From Verrucomicrobiota bacterium (lineage in GTDB: Bacteria; Verrucomicrobiota; Verrucomicrobiia; Limisphaerales; VHDF01): DNA of 49,544 nucleotides. Both the position numbers and the translations under genes were made by a program. The stretch covers positions 1-49,544 of the forward strand of contig VHDF01000033.1 in NCBI GenBank assembly GCA_016871495.1. The letters are read 5' to 3'. Each line of letters begins with the position of its first letter. Position 1 is the stretch's first letter. Positions 26,734 to 37,228 of the stretch are shown one piece after another. The notes beneath the pieces are model-generated. The model was not told where the DNA came from and did not search any database. It saw only the letters and a program-made list of their open reading frames with translations.

Positions 26734-26798
26734 ACCGGGACCCCGAACCATCGGCTGCATCTCAACAGGGCGGTTGTCCGCTCTTGCCGGGGTGGGTC

Positions 26799-29591
26799 AT
26801 GGAGTCCAAAATCCGGTCTCAATCCATGGTCATGCAAATGGCGCATTTCTTTCGCACCGCCTCGACCCTGATCCTGTCCGGTGGGTTGGGGGTACTCCTG
26901 GGGCAGATACCCGAGCCCACCGACGCGCCGAAACCCCGTTCTCCCGAGGAAAGTGCCGCGTCGTATCGCATGCCGGAGGGCTTTCGCATGGAGTTGGTGG
27001 CGGCAGAGCCGATCATTGCTTCGCCTTCAGGTGTGGCTTGGGATGAATACGGTCGTTTGTTCGTCACCGAACTCCATGGTTACAATCTCGAGGGCCAGCT
27101 TGACATCGAGGAACTGAACAAGAGCGGGAAGCTCGATACCGTGGTCCGGCGAGTGCAAGCCGAGGAGCGTTTCAAGAAAGCCGCCGACGCGGGCACCTAC
27201 GGGGCTGTCAAGTTGCTTCGCGACACCGATGGCGATGGCCGCATGGACCGGGCCGATCTGTGGTCCACGAATATGCCTCCCGCGTACGGGTTGGTTCCGG
27301 CGCGGGGCGGGGTCATTGTGGCCTGTGCTCCCCACATCCTTTTTCTCGCGGACCCAGATGGTGATGGCCGCGCGGAGGTGCGGGAGATTCTGTTCACGGG
27401 ATTTAAGACCGGGGCGTTGGAACGTGGCATCAACGCTCCTCAATGGGGATTGGACGGATGGATTTACTTCGGACGCGGCGCGGGCGGGGGACGCATCGTG
27501 GGACCGCGACTGGCCGAGCCCGTGGAGTTGCCAGGGACTGATTTTCGCATTCGAGCCGACGGCACCGCCATCGAGCCGGTCACCGGCGCGACGGGCACTT
27601 TCGGATTCGCGATGACGGAAAGTGGCGACCGTTTTGTGATGTCCACGGTGGATCCGGGGCGTCAGGTCGCGCCTTTGCCATGGAGATACCTGGCGAGGAA
27701 TCGAGAGGCGGCGTTTACGGGTTTGGAGGCGGGCGGTGCGGACCGGCGTGTTTTTCCTCTGGCTCCAGCGCATCCTTGGAGGACCAAGCGCGCCGGGGAT
27801 GCCGCTTACTTCAAGTTCTACCGAGACCGGTATGGTCCTTCCGACAGTGACGCCGCGGGGTGGTTCACCTCGGCGTGCAGTCCGATGATTTATCAGGACC
27901 GGGCGCTGCCAGGCTTGCACGGCCATTACTTTGTTTGTGAACCCTCGGGAAACTTGATTCATCGGGCGGTGATCGAACCCGACGGAGTGCTTCTCAAACT
28001 TCGGCGTGCCCCGAATGAGGCGGGCGCCGAATTTGCCGCTTCGAACGATTCCTGGAGTCATCCCATGAACCTGGCCCATGGACCGGACGGGTGTCTTTGG
28101 GTGGTGGATTATTATCGCGAGATTATCGAGGATTACTCGGCGATTCCCCGGCATTTGCAACAGCAATACGGACTGTACGCGGGACATGATCGGGGGCGGA
28201 TATACCGGGTGACTCATCGAGACATGCCCCGGCCCGATCCCGCCGACATGAGTCGACTGGATCTCCCGGCCTTGGCCAGAGAACTGGGCAGTCCTTCGTT
28301 TTGGCGGCGTGGCACGGCGCAACGTCTCCTGGCCGAGCACGGTCGCGGCGGTCCGGAAGAGCCCGTCACGATCCTGCGACGGTTGTTGAAAGACCCGCGT
28401 TCGACGTCGGTCACCATCATTGCCGCCCTGCGCACGCTTGAGATGTGGGGCAAACTTGGCGAATCCGACCTGATCGAGGGGATGTCGCATCCCTCCGAGC
28501 CCGTTCGAGTACACGCCTTGGAACTCGCCGAAAGCGGGTTGAGATCGATGGTGGACGCTCAGCTTCTGAAGGCGGTCCTGGCGTCCGCAGCCGTCGAACG
28601 GAGTCCGCGCGTGTGTATTCAATTGGCGTTGACACTTGGGGAGTCCAGAAGGGCGGAGGTGGTGCCCGCGCTGGCGGCGCTCTTGCGAAAGCACGGTTCC
28701 GTTCGCTGGATCGAGGCAGCGGTGTTGTCTTCGTTATCCGGGCGCGCCCTGGAAATGATGGTGGAATGGGTGAAAGACCCTTTGTCGCCCGCTGGATTTC
28801 TGACCCCTCTGGCGCAGTCCTTGGCGGCTCGCCGCAACGACGGAGAACTGGAGCAAGCCCTGTTGACCTTGCGCCAGGCGCCACCCGCCATGCAAGCGGC
28901 GGCCTTGAAGGGATTGGCCCAAGGCCGGAAGAACGCGCCGCGCCGTCCCACCACTTTGGTGATGGCACGAAATCAATCCGCGCCCTTCCTCTCAAGCGAT
29001 TCCGAGGAGGTCAGGACGGCGGTTCGCGAATTGGAGGAAATCCTGCGTCCGGAAAGCTGGCGAGCCGCAGCGCATGGGCCCGGGCCTGGGTCTGGGGCAT
29101 TGGAGAAGATTTCGGAGGATCGCTTTCGCCAATTCACCGGTGCGTTGCAGGGTGCGCGCGACTTGAATCGTGGACGAGAGGTTTTTCGGCAGGCCTGCGC
29201 AACGTGCCATCGCGTGGGCGAGGAAGGCCACGAGGTGGGGCCGGACTTGTTGGGCCAGTCGGCCATGGCGGAAGAGAGTCTGCTCAAGGAGATCCTCCTG
29301 CCGAGCGAGCGAATTCGGCCCGGCTACGAAACCACGGTGCTGGAGTTGAGAGAGTCATCCGCCCTCACGGGAATTTTGAAGGAAGAAGGCGCGACCAGCC
29401 TGACGTTGGTCCTGCCGAATGGAGTCGAGCAGACGATCCTGCGAAAGGAGATCCGTTCCGTGATGATTTCAGCCGGTTCGCTGATGCCTTCCTTTGCGGA
29501 GACCCTCGCGCCGTCCGATGCCGCCCATCTTCTGGCGTGGTTGAAACAGCAGAAACCGAGCGGGACTCCGGATGCAACGCCGCGGCAGTGA
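26799..29591 (+). CDS. PVC-type membrane-bound dehydrogenase-like protein with heme-binding CxxCH domain
   Basis: 930 residues. Seen: hydrophobic leader (FFRTASTLILSGGLGVLLG), a beta-propeller region about 45-470 (MPEGFRMELVAAEPIIASP, VAWDEYGRLFVTELHGY, LLRDTDGDGRMDRADLW, LAHGPDGCLWVVDYYREIIE), a helical HEAT-like region about 480-760, and a C-terminal cytochrome-c module with CATCH at residues 800-804 and LPSERIRPGYETTVLEL, as in proteins defined from planctomycetes and verrucomicrobia. Likely periplasmic and electron-carrying; the substrate is unknown. Several in-frame starts exist (26799, 26826, 26832); 26799 leaves a full leader. It follows the dehydrogenase by 65 bp and may belong to the same transcript. 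Confidence 0.88.
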   Translation: MESKIRSQSMVMQMAHFFRTASTLILSGGLGVLLGQIPEPTDAPKPRSPEESAASYRMPEGFRMELVAAEPIIASPSGVAWDEYGRLFVTELHGYNLEGQLDIEELNKSGKLDTVVRRVQAEERFKKAADAGTYGAVKLLRDTDGDGRMDRADLWSTNMPPAYGLVPARGGVIVACAPHILFLADPDGDGRAEVREILFTGFKTGALERGINAPQWGLDGWIYFGRGAGGGRIVGPRLAEPVELPGTDFRIRADGTAIEPVTGATGTFGFAMTESGDRFVMSTVDPGRQVAPLPWRYLARNREAAFTGLEAGGADRRVFPLAPAHPWRTKRAGDAAYFKFYRDRYGPSDSDAAGWFTSACSPMIYQDRALPGLHGHYFVCEPSGNLIHRAVIEPDGVLLKLRRAPNEAGAEFAASNDSWSHPMNLAHGPDGCLWVVDYYREIIEDYSAIPRHLQQQYGLYAGHDRGRIYRVTHRDMPRPDPADMSRLDLPALARELGSPSFWRRGTAQRLLAEHGRGGPEEPVTILRRLLKDPRSTSVTIIAALRTLEMWGKLGESDLIEGMSHPSEPVRVHALELAESGLRSMVDAQLLKAVLASAAVERSPRVCIQLALTLGESRRAEVVPALAALLRKHGSVRWIEAAVLSSLSGRALEMMVEWVKDPLSPAGFLTPLAQSLAARRNDGELEQALLTLRQAPPAMQAAALKGLAQGRKNAPRRPTTLVMARNQSAPFLSSDSEEVRTAVRELEEILRPESWRAAAHGPGPGSGALEKISEDRFRQFTGALQGARDLNRGREVFRQACATCHRVGEEGHEVGPDLLGQSAMAEESLLKEILLPSERIRPGYETTVLELRESSALTGILKEEGATSLTLVLPNGVEQTILRKEIRSVMISAGSLMPSFAETLAPSDAAHLLAWLKQQKPSGTPDATPRQ

Positions 29592-29655
29592 ACGTCCAAC
29601 TCCGGGCCTCTTCGATCCGATCGGGAGGGTTTCCGGGAACCAGCGGTTGGGGTTC

Positions 29656-31850
29656 ATGAACGTTGGGTGGCGCCTTTTTCTTGTGGGATGGATGTTTTGG
29701 AGTGGGAGCTTGGCGGCCCAGATTTCACGAGAGATCCAAGCAGTTGAATCGATCCCGGACATGCTGGAGCGATTGGCAGACCAGGCCGATCCAGAGCAGC
29801 ATCCATTCTTAAATGAGTTGCGGGTGGAGCGTTACGAGTCGAGCCTCCGCCAGATGAGGCAATCGGGGTTTGAGTATGCGCGAACCCTGGAATCGTGGGC
29901 GGAGGAATTGCTCCGATGCGGACGGGCGGAAGAGGTGGCGGTTCGCTGGGGGGAAGTGGCACGCTTGCGCGTCCAGGGCATGCCGGGCCGGGATGGATCG
30001 AGATCGGTTTCCGGTCCGAGGCTAGCGGAAGCCGTGGCCTGGATGCGTCTGGGTGAACAGGAGAATTGTCTCGCGGGGCACTCGCCTTCCGCTTGCATCC
30101 TGCCCTTCGACGCTGAGGCTGTGCATCGCCGCCGGCGCCCCATGCAGGAGGCGATTCGGATCTTGCAAGTGCAGTTGGAAGCGGACGCCTCGGATCTTTC
30201 CGCCCGCTGGCTGTTGAATCTGGCGTGGATGGCGGCGGGCGGTTATCCGGATCGAGTGCCGCGAAAACATTTGATTCCGCCCGAGGTTTTCCGTTCGTTC
30301 CGGGATGTGCCGGGATTCACGAATCGAGCGGCGGCTTTGGCATTGGACGACGCGAGGCTTTCCGGGAGAGCGGTTGCGGAAGATTTTGACGGGGATGGAG
30401 ACATCGATTTGGTGGTGACTTCGCTCGGAATGCGCCACCCGATAAAGTATTACCGCAACAACGGGGATGGCACTTTCACCGAAAGAGCCAGGGAAGCGGG
30501 GTTGGATCGGGAGTGGGGAGGATTGAATGTTCAGCAAACGGACTACAACAACGACGGTTTGCCGGACCTATTTGTGTTGCGGGGGGGATGGTTCGGAGAG
30601 GATGGCCGGTTGCCGAAGTCATTGCTCAAGAATCTGGGGGGCGGCGTGTTTACGAATGTGACACGTGAGGCGGGGCTGTTGAGTCTGCATCCGACGCAGA
30701 CCGCGGCCTGGGCGGATTTTGATGGGGACGGCTGGCTTGATGTGATGATCGGTCATGAAACGCGGGGCGGGCATGCTCATGCGTGCCAGCTTTTTCGGAA
30801 TCGTGGAGACGGCACGTTCGAGTCGTGTGGAGAAAGTGCAGGGGTGGGAGTGAGTGCCTGGGTCAAAGGCGTGGCCGCGGGCGACTATGACAATGATGGA
30901 AAGCCGGATCTCTATCTGAGCGTGTTGGGCGGGAAGAACGTGCTTTTTCGTAATCGATGCCGTCCCGGCCTGATGCGGTTCGAGGACGCCTCCGAGGCTG
31001 CGGGAGTTCAGGAGCCTTGGCATAGTTTTCCCACCTGGTTTTTCGATTTTGACCAGGATGGGTGGGAGGATTTGTTTGTGGTTATCAGGCGGCGCACGTC
31101 GGTGAAGTGGCGGCGGATTATTTGGGGCTTCCTCATGGAGGCGAGAAACCGCGCTTGTATCGCAACGGAGGCCAGGGCCGATTCCAGGATGTGACCAGGG
31201 CGGCGGGGCTGGACCGTCTGTTGCTGGCCATGGGGGCGAATTGGGGGGACTACGACAACGATGGATGGCCGGATCTTTATCTGGGCACGGGCGAGCCTGA
31301 TTTATCGTCCCTCATGCCGAACCGGCTGTTTCGCAACGGAGGCGGTGGACGGTTCGAGGATGTGACGACTGCGGCGCGAGTGGGGCATTTGCAGAAAGGG
31401 CACGGGGTCGCCTTTGCCGATTTTGATGAAGATGGTGATCTGGACATCTACGCGGTGATGGGCGGTGCCTTTTCGGGGGACACGGCGGCCAATGTATTCT
31501 TCGAAAACCCCGGGGCTGAGGGAGCATGGGTGGAAATCGAACTGCGCGGGATCAGCGCGAATCGTCCCGGGTTGGGTGCGCGATTGCGGTGTCACGTGCA
31601 AGAGGGGCGGGAAACGCGGGTCATTTATCGGACCGTGACGACGGGTGGTTCGTTTGGGGCCTCGCCGTTTCGGCAATGGATTGGCCTGGGCAAAGCAGGG
31701 AAGGTGGATCGGTTGGAGATTGATTGGCCGGGCAGCGGGACGCGACAAGTGGTGCGGGAAGTCCCGGTGAGAAGGCGCATCACGATAACGGAAGGAGACG
31801 GCACGCCGGTGGTGGTGGTCCCCGCCAGGTGGGGAAGGGCTCGCGAATGA
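29656..31850 (+). pseudogene. FG-GAP / ASPIC-UnbV protein with single-base frameshift
   Basis: If joined, about 731 residues: signal peptide (LFLVGWMFWSGSLAAQ), a helical TPR-like region about 30-225, FG-GAP repeats (DFDGDGDIDLVV, DYNNDGLPDLFV, DFDGDGWLDVMI, DYDNDGKPDLYL, DYDNDGWPDLYL) and a final ASPIC/UnbV domain (GISANRPGLGARLR to VREVPVRRRITI). Near 31078 the frame of DFDQDGWEDLFV must move to reach GYQAAHVGEVAADYLGL: one G is missing in TTTGTGGTTATC. The upstream frame runs on to a stop at 31194 and the downstream frame opens at 31062. ATG 29656 is chosen for the signal peptide. The gene lies 64 bp after the heme protein. Either a true mutation or a base-call error; both halves look otherwise intact. 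Confidence 0.8.
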
Positions 31851-31865
31851 GGAGACCTTTGACGG

Positions 31866-34766
31866 TCAAAGGTTTCGCTTCTGGGCGCGGCGCTTCGCGG
31901 CGAGAAGCTTGCTGGTCGTGCCCGCTTCTTCGCCGGCTTGCTCCGGTGCCGAGACGGTTGCTTGACCTGTCGGGGTGGAGGGCTGGGCGGTGGGTTCCGA
32001 GCGCGGCGTGGAGAAATCCCCCAGGACGGAGGCGTTCGAGCCGGCAGGATCCCGGGGTTTGAAGATTTCAGGATCCGCCGCGGTGGAGGCGGGACGGCGG
32101 GCTCGCACTTCATCGCGACGGGCGAGCAGGGCTCCCAAAGATTCCTCCGCGTCGGGAGTGACGGCGGGTTTCTCCCAAAAGAATAGAAATCGCCGCAACG
32201 AGCGCGTTGCCTTTTTCCATTCTTCCCAGTCGGGCTGGATGCGGCGAACGGCGATGTCGAGCGGGAAGAGGACGATGGCGAGTTTCAGGAGCCATTCCCA
32301 AAGGTCGCGGGGTTGATGGGTTTTCTTGCGATCATGGAGGAATGGGCTGTCCTCCGGACGTTCCAGATCCAGCATTTTTCCGCCGGTCGTTTCGGCGAGG
32401 CGGCCGAGCAGGGGGGTGTTGGGTTCGGAAGCGTTGAATTCCGGGGAGTAATTGACGCTGGTGCCGAGGCTCTGGCGCGAGCGCACGACGCCGTCTTTGA
32501 AATCGAGCAGGTTGAGCAGATACATGCCGACTTCTTTCGTGGGGAATCGGGCTTCATAGTGACCCGGGCCGGATTGTTGGAGCCGGACGGTTTGTTTTTC
32601 CCCTTTGGGGCCGACCACGACGGTTTGCAGGTTCAGGAAATTGCGGAAGTTGCCCTGGCTGTCCACGGCTTCGACGGTGAGGATGCCTTCTCCTTTCTCG
32701 ATGGAAATGTCGGTGTTGAACTCGGAGTTCTCGAGGCGACGCAAGCTCCATTGCGCCACTTGGATCCAGAACTGACGGTAGCGATCCCAGGAGAGCCACG
32801 GCGCGGCCCAGCGGGCTTTGGCGTCGGAGGTGAAGGCCACGGCACGTCCAAGCCCGAACTGCCAGTGTGCGAGGACCGGATCGCCCTTGTCGGACACGAG
32901 CGGCACCTCGGCCCTGGGTTTGGGGGAAGTGGCGACGTAGCCGCGGAGCATGGGAAACTCCGCGCCGCCGATGCCGCGGGTGAGTTCGGAAGAGGAGGCC
33001 AGTCGAGGCTTGAATGGCTCTTCAAAAATGGCGGATTTGAGGATGACCGCGGCTTCTTTGACGAAGATTTGGGGCAGTGACGCGGGAGAACGGACATCGT
33101 AGAACTGGCCTTTTCCCTTGGTCGCCAAGTCCATCATCGTGTCGGGATTGACATGTCCCCCGATCATGACGGTGCTGAGGGTAATGCGATTGCCGACGAT
33201 TTCGGACATGAGTTTGGCGTCGGGAGCGCCAGGATCCCCGTCACTGAAGACCACCATGTGTTTGATGCTGGCGTTGGATTTCTTGAGCCCCTCGTTGGCC
33301 ATTTCCATGACCCGCTGGAAATTGGGCATGTCGCCAGGATTCATTCCCGCGATGGCTCTTCCCATGGCTTTCTTGTCCGCGACTTTGGCCAGTTCGAAGA
33401 GCCAGCGGTCGGTGCCGTCCCACATGACGATGCCCATCTCGTCCTGGGGACCGAGCGCGTCGAGGGCGGCGAAGGCGATATCGCGCGCCCATTGATTGCC
33501 GTTGGGGAATTCGGTGGCGTGGCAGACAATGACCATGGCGCCGCTCGGCAGCACCTTCTTGCTGCTGAGTTCCATGTCGAGGGGAAGCGCGCTTTCCAAG
33601 GGGGTTCCACGATAGCCGCCGGCGGCGAAGGCCTGGTCTCCGCCGATGCAGACCAATCCGATGCCGAAGTCCCGCACCGCACTTTCCAACAAACGCATGA
33701 GATCGAGGCCGAGATCTCCCGCGGCGACGTTCGAGAGGAAGATCGCGTCATAACTCTGCATCTCCGCCAGATTGCCCGGAAATCCGTTGATGCCGGCGAC
33801 TTTGAGGTCGAACTGAGCCGAGCGCAGGACGTCGGCGAGGTTGGCGTCCTGTTCCGGGGCGGAAGAAACGAGCAGGATGCGAGGATCTCCTTTGACGCTG
33901 GTGAAACTGGTGGCGCGGTTGTTCTGCGGGACCATGTCGCCGGGCGCGTCGAGTTGCACTTCGTAACTGTAGAAACCGGGTTCGGTGAGCGTTTGAGGGA
34001 AGGAGAAGAGATTCTTTCCGGCATCGAGTGTGACTTGCTGCTCCCCCAGCAACTGGTCGTTGCGGTAGAGGCGGACCTTGCCCGACTGCAGGCGGTCGGC
34101 TTGAGCAAAGATTTTGACATCGAAAGTTTGTCCCTTCTTCAACTGCGGCGGGAGGCTGAGCTTCTGAATGGATGTATCATTCTTTCTTGCCGCGCCTAAA
34201 GGGAGGACGTCGATGCTGATGCCGAGAGGCCCTGCCGCATAAGCGGCGGCGGCGGCGTCTCCTACATTCTCATTCCCGTCCGAAATGAGGACGATGCGCT
34301 TTTGTCCGGTCTCGGGGAAGGCGGCGGCAGCCAGCCGGATGGCGCCAGCGAGATCCGTCCGCTCCGTCGAAAGGACGGAGTGAATCTTCTGCAAGTGGAC
34401 GACAGGATTGGCGGACGATTCGATGCTGGCCGAGCTGCCAAAAACCACGACCCCACCGCGATCCTCCTTTTTCTTCAACGCGGAAGTTTGGTTGACGAAT
34501 TGCCGGGCTGCCTCCTGCTGGGGAGAAGGCACGCTGTCCGAACGATCCAACACGAAGAAGACGTTCATGCCCTCCACCGGTTTGAGGTGCTGCAGACCAG
34601 CGATGGACAGCACGGTGAGGGTGACAATGAAGAGCCTCAGGCCCAGGGCGAGCCACTTGCGGAAGGCGCTCATGCCGACATCCGACCGGAAGTGGAAGTA
34701 CAGCGTCCAAGGCACGGCGACGAGCCAGAGGAGCAACCACCAGGGATCGGTCAAGCGGAAGTTCAA
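31866..34766 (-). CDS. Large membrane protein with two VWA-type regions
   Basis: 966 residues, last gene of the six-gene run. Seen: two N-terminal membrane helices (10-25 and 40-58), then a first VWA domain with the metal-site motif DRSDS (74-78) and IVLISDGNENVG. Next a beta-rich carrier-like stretch, a glutamine-amidotransferase-like segment (ILLVSSAPEQDANL, GIGLVCIGGDQAFAAGGY), a second VWA-like region (WDGTDRWLFEL, MVVFSDGDPGAPDAKL), a further beta domain, one membrane helix (WLLKLAIVLFPLDIAV, about 825-840) and a Pro/Ala/Ser-rich basic tail. Such proteins are common near MoxR genes and are thought to display periplasmic VWA domains; the role is unproven. Starts inside the stop codon of the permease-NHL gene (4-nt overlap). 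Confidence 0.85.
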   Translation of the reverse strand: MNFRLTDPWWLLLWLVAVPWTLYFHFRSDVGMSAFRKWLALGLRLFIVTLTVLSIAGLQHLKPVEGMNVFFVLDRSDSVPSPQQEAARQFVNQTSALKKKEDRGGVVVFGSSASIESSANPVVHLQKIHSVLSTERTDLAGAIRLAAAAFPETGQKRIVLISDGNENVGDAAAAAYAAGPLGISIDVLPLGAARKNDTSIQKLSLPPQLKKGQTFDVKIFAQADRLQSGKVRLYRNDQLLGEQQVTLDAGKNLFSFPQTLTEPGFYSYEVQLDAPGDMVPQNNRATSFTSVKGDPRILLVSSAPEQDANLADVLRSAQFDLKVAGINGFPGNLAEMQSYDAIFLSNVAAGDLGLDLMRLLESAVRDFGIGLVCIGGDQAFAAGGYRGTPLESALPLDMELSSKKVLPSGAMVIVCHATEFPNGNQWARDIAFAALDALGPQDEMGIVMWDGTDRWLFELAKVADKKAMGRAIAGMNPGDMPNFQRVMEMANEGLKKSNASIKHMVVFSDGDPGAPDAKLMSEIVGNRITLSTVMIGGHVNPDTMMDLATKGKGQFYDVRSPASLPQIFVKEAAVILKSAIFEEPFKPRLASSSELTRGIGGAEFPMLRGYVATSPKPRAEVPLVSDKGDPVLAHWQFGLGRAVAFTSDAKARWAAPWLSWDRYRQFWIQVAQWSLRRLENSEFNTDISIEKGEGILTVEAVDSQGNFRNFLNLQTVVVGPKGEKQTVRLQQSGPGHYEARFPTKEVGMYLLNLLDFKDGVVRSRQSLGTSVNYSPEFNASEPNTPLLGRLAETTGGKMLDLERPEDSPFLHDRKKTHQPRDLWEWLLKLAIVLFPLDIAVRRIQPDWEEWKKATRSLRRFLFFWEKPAVTPDAEESLGALLARRDEVRARRPASTAADPEIFKPRDPAGSNASVLGDFSTPRSEPTAQPSTPTGQATVSAPEQAGEEAGTTSKLLAAKRRAQKRNL

Positions 34767-37228
34767 AACGTCTTCGTCAGGTTGGTGAGACTCGAATCCG
34801 CAGTGGAAGGCCTCGCGACTGGGGCGAGAGGGGTGGAGCTGCGACGTGAGAATTTTTGGAGCCGATGATTGAGCGCATCCGCGACGTAGAGGTTGCCCTC
34901 GGCGTCGAGGGCGATGGACCAGGGATTGTTGAACTGTCCGGGGCGCGATCCGGCACCGCCCAGAATTTCCACTGACCGATACTGGGAATCGAAGATTTGC
35001 ACGCGGCTATTGCCAAACTCGCACACGAAGATCATGCCTTCCGCGTTCACCTTCACATCGTAGGGGTAACTCAGCTTTCCGGGGGCGGTCCCCGCTCCGC
35101 CGAATGAAGCCAGGGGTTGACCGTTCGAGTCGAAGACCTGGATTCGATGGTTGCAGGAATCCGCCACGAAGAACCGTCCATCAGGTGCCACAGCCAACCC
35201 CTCGGCACGATTGAATTCTCCCGTCGCGGCGCCACCCTGACCCCAGGACCGGACGAGGCTTCTTCCGTCGTTGGAAAAGACCTGCACACGCTCCACCCGG
35301 CTATATTCGGAAACAGCCAGCTCGCCTTTCGGCGTCAGGGCGATGGACCTGGGAAACGCGAGTTGGCCCGCGTTTGTGCCTTCCACACCCCAAACCTCCA
35401 CCTTGCTTCCCAAAGCGTCGAATCGTGTCACACGGGTATAATGAGGTTCCACCACCCAAACACCTCCCTGGGCGGCGGCCGCCATGCCCTTCGGCTTGCC
35501 TTTGTCCGTGACTTCCAACTCCCAAAAACGCTCAAACGCTCCATCTTGGGCAAACTTCACGATGCGACCGGTCATGTCCGCCGCATAGACGCAACCCATG
35601 GAGTCCACCGCCAGGGAGCGGGGTTTGTTGAACTCGCCCGGTCCCGTGCCGCGTTTTCCCATGATCTGGACGGATTCAAAAAAGCGGCTGCGCCACTGGA
35701 CCTCGTCAGGATTGGCCGAGCCGCAGCCTGTTCCAGCGGTGACTCCACTCAGCAAGAGCAACAGCGCCGTCCGCGTGAAAAACGCTGAACCCAGCCATCC
35801 CAGGTATTTTCCGAGGGCGCCGAACACGAGCGGAGCCAGCGCCATCATGAGCAGCATGGCGCAAATCGAATAGACTTGGGTGTTGTGTCCATAGTGGAGC
35901 AAGTGGAACACACGGAGAGCGAGGGTTTCACCTCCCGGCGGCACAATCAGAACGCCTGTTTCCACATCCCAGAGCGCGAGAAGGAAAACCAGCGTCCAGG
36001 CTGCTCCGGCGCGCGATCGCCATTGCGGCCATTGGATCTTGTGAAAATGCAGCCACCCCCTGAGCCCGTCGAGCTTTGCGGCATCCAGCAGGTCGCGGTC
36101 CTCCGTTCGCCGCGCTTCCACAAGCATCAAGATGGGCCAGCCGGCGTAGCGAATCACCATCAGGAGTCCGATGAGGAGATTCGACGGATACCATCCATCG
36201 AATCCGGGACGATTGAATGCGGCGATGCTTGTGATTCCAAAGAGGAAGCCGGGCATGAGGAAAAACACGATCCAAGCCGAGCAGACTTTCCACCGGGACA
36301 GGATCCAGCCCAAACCGGTGGCACAGGTGGCCGTGGCCGCCGCCAGAACGAAACTTTGTTTGGCCGCTTCAGCACTCGCCTGCCCTGTGGCGGGCAACTC
36401 GATCCACGTCCTGGCATCGAACATCAATCCGCCGAGTGGAAGTCCAATCGAGACGAAACCCAAGGCGGCGCAGAACACCGCCGCGCCCACTTTTTCGGGC
36501 GAATGCAAACAGCCGCGAAGCCACGCTCGCAGCGGATTCCAATTCGATTCGGATCGTTCAGCACCAGACGTTGACCGGGCCGTGTGGTGCCGCTGAGCTT
36601 CGAGAGGTTGTGCGAAGGTGCGCCACTTCAAAAAAGGAGCAAGAGTCAACCCCAGGAGGACCAGCGGAAGGGAGTGGAGCAAGGCGGTGCCGGTGTCGAA
36701 GCGGGTGTTGAAAGCGATCCAGGCCGCTTCGGGCAGAACCTTGATCTGCAGCACGGTGGGGATGGTGAATTGATTCAATGCCAGGATGGCGGTCAGTCCC
36801 GCCGCGGTCCACCACGCCCCGCGAGCACAGGGCCACAACATCGTCCGGAACTGAATCCACCCTTTGATGGCCGGATCTTGTTCAAGCAAACCCGGGCCCA
36901 AGCGCGTCCACGCCGCCCGCACCGCCAGAGTGGTGATCGGCCAGAGCCAAAGGGAGAGCAGGAAGACGCCTCCCGGAAGCGAGAACAGATAGGACGTGCC
37001 ACCTCGCACACCGGGCACGGTCCCTCCGGTTTGCCCGATCCAATAGGAGAGCAACAGAAACGGAGGCATGGCCAGGACGAGCAGTGCCAAAACATGCATG
37101 GCGTTTTGAACAACGCGCGGCAGGGTGCGCGTCGCGAGCGCGGCGGCGAGTCCCAGACCTCCAGCGGAGACGGCCGTCCCGGCGGCGACCGCCAGGCTGT
37201 TCGCGAGAATGGCGCCCGTCGGGGTCAT
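34763..37228 (-). CDS. ABC transporter permease fused to NHL-repeat beta-propeller
   Basis: 821 residues. Residues 1-480: iron(III)-type ABC permease with about twelve helices in two halves; the second half has the ATPase-contact loop DAAKLDGLRGWLHFHKIQWP (382-401). Residues 483-502: FFTRTALLLLLSGVTAG then TGCGS, which reads like the lipoprotein leader and lipobox of a once separate protein. Residues about 510-800: six NHL repeats (GPGEFNKPRSLAVDSMGCVY, GEFNRAEGLAVAPDGRFFVA, GKLSYPYDVKVNAEGMIFVC, GQFNNPWSIALDAEGNLYVA). The frame is continuous, with no stop or shift at the junction. An added helix would put the propeller in the periplasm. It sits between the binding-protein gene and the double-VWA gene with 4-nt overlaps each side. 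No ABC ATPase gene is nearby. Confidence 0.85.
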   Translation of the reverse strand: MTPTGAILANSLAVAAGTAVSAGGLGLAAALATRTLPRVVQNAMHVLALLVLAMPPFLLLSYWIGQTGGTVPGVRGGTSYLFSLPGGVFLLSLWLWPITTLAVRAAWTRLGPGLLEQDPAIKGWIQFRTMLWPCARGAWWTAAGLTAILALNQFTIPTVLQIKVLPEAAWIAFNTRFDTGTALLHSLPLVLLGLTLAPFLKWRTFAQPLEAQRHHTARSTSGAERSESNWNPLRAWLRGCLHSPEKVGAAVFCAALGFVSIGLPLGGLMFDARTWIELPATGQASAEAAKQSFVLAAATATCATGLGWILSRWKVCSAWIVFFLMPGFLFGITSIAAFNRPGFDGWYPSNLLIGLLMVIRYAGWPILMLVEARRTEDRDLLDAAKLDGLRGWLHFHKIQWPQWRSRAGAAWTLVFLLALWDVETGVLIVPPGGETLALRVFHLLHYGHNTQVYSICAMLLMMALAPLVFGALGKYLGWLGSAFFTRTALLLLLSGVTAGTGCGSANPDEVQWRSRFFESVQIMGKRGTGPGEFNKPRSLAVDSMGCVYAADMTGRIVKFAQDGAFERFWELEVTDKGKPKGMAAAAQGGVWVVEPHYTRVTRFDALGSKVEVWGVEGTNAGQLAFPRSIALTPKGELAVSEYSRVERVQVFSNDGRSLVRSWGQGGAATGEFNRAEGLAVAPDGRFFVADSCNHRIQVFDSNGQPLASFGGAGTAPGKLSYPYDVKVNAEGMIFVCEFGNSRVQIFDSQYRSVEILGGAGSRPGQFNNPWSIALDAEGNLYVADALNHRLQKFSRRSSTPLAPVARPSTADSSLTNLTKTF

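Noticed and set aside
27027-28694. 555-codon minus-strand open frame
   Set aside because: Antisense of the PVC heme protein gene, which has a readable CxxCH and propeller.
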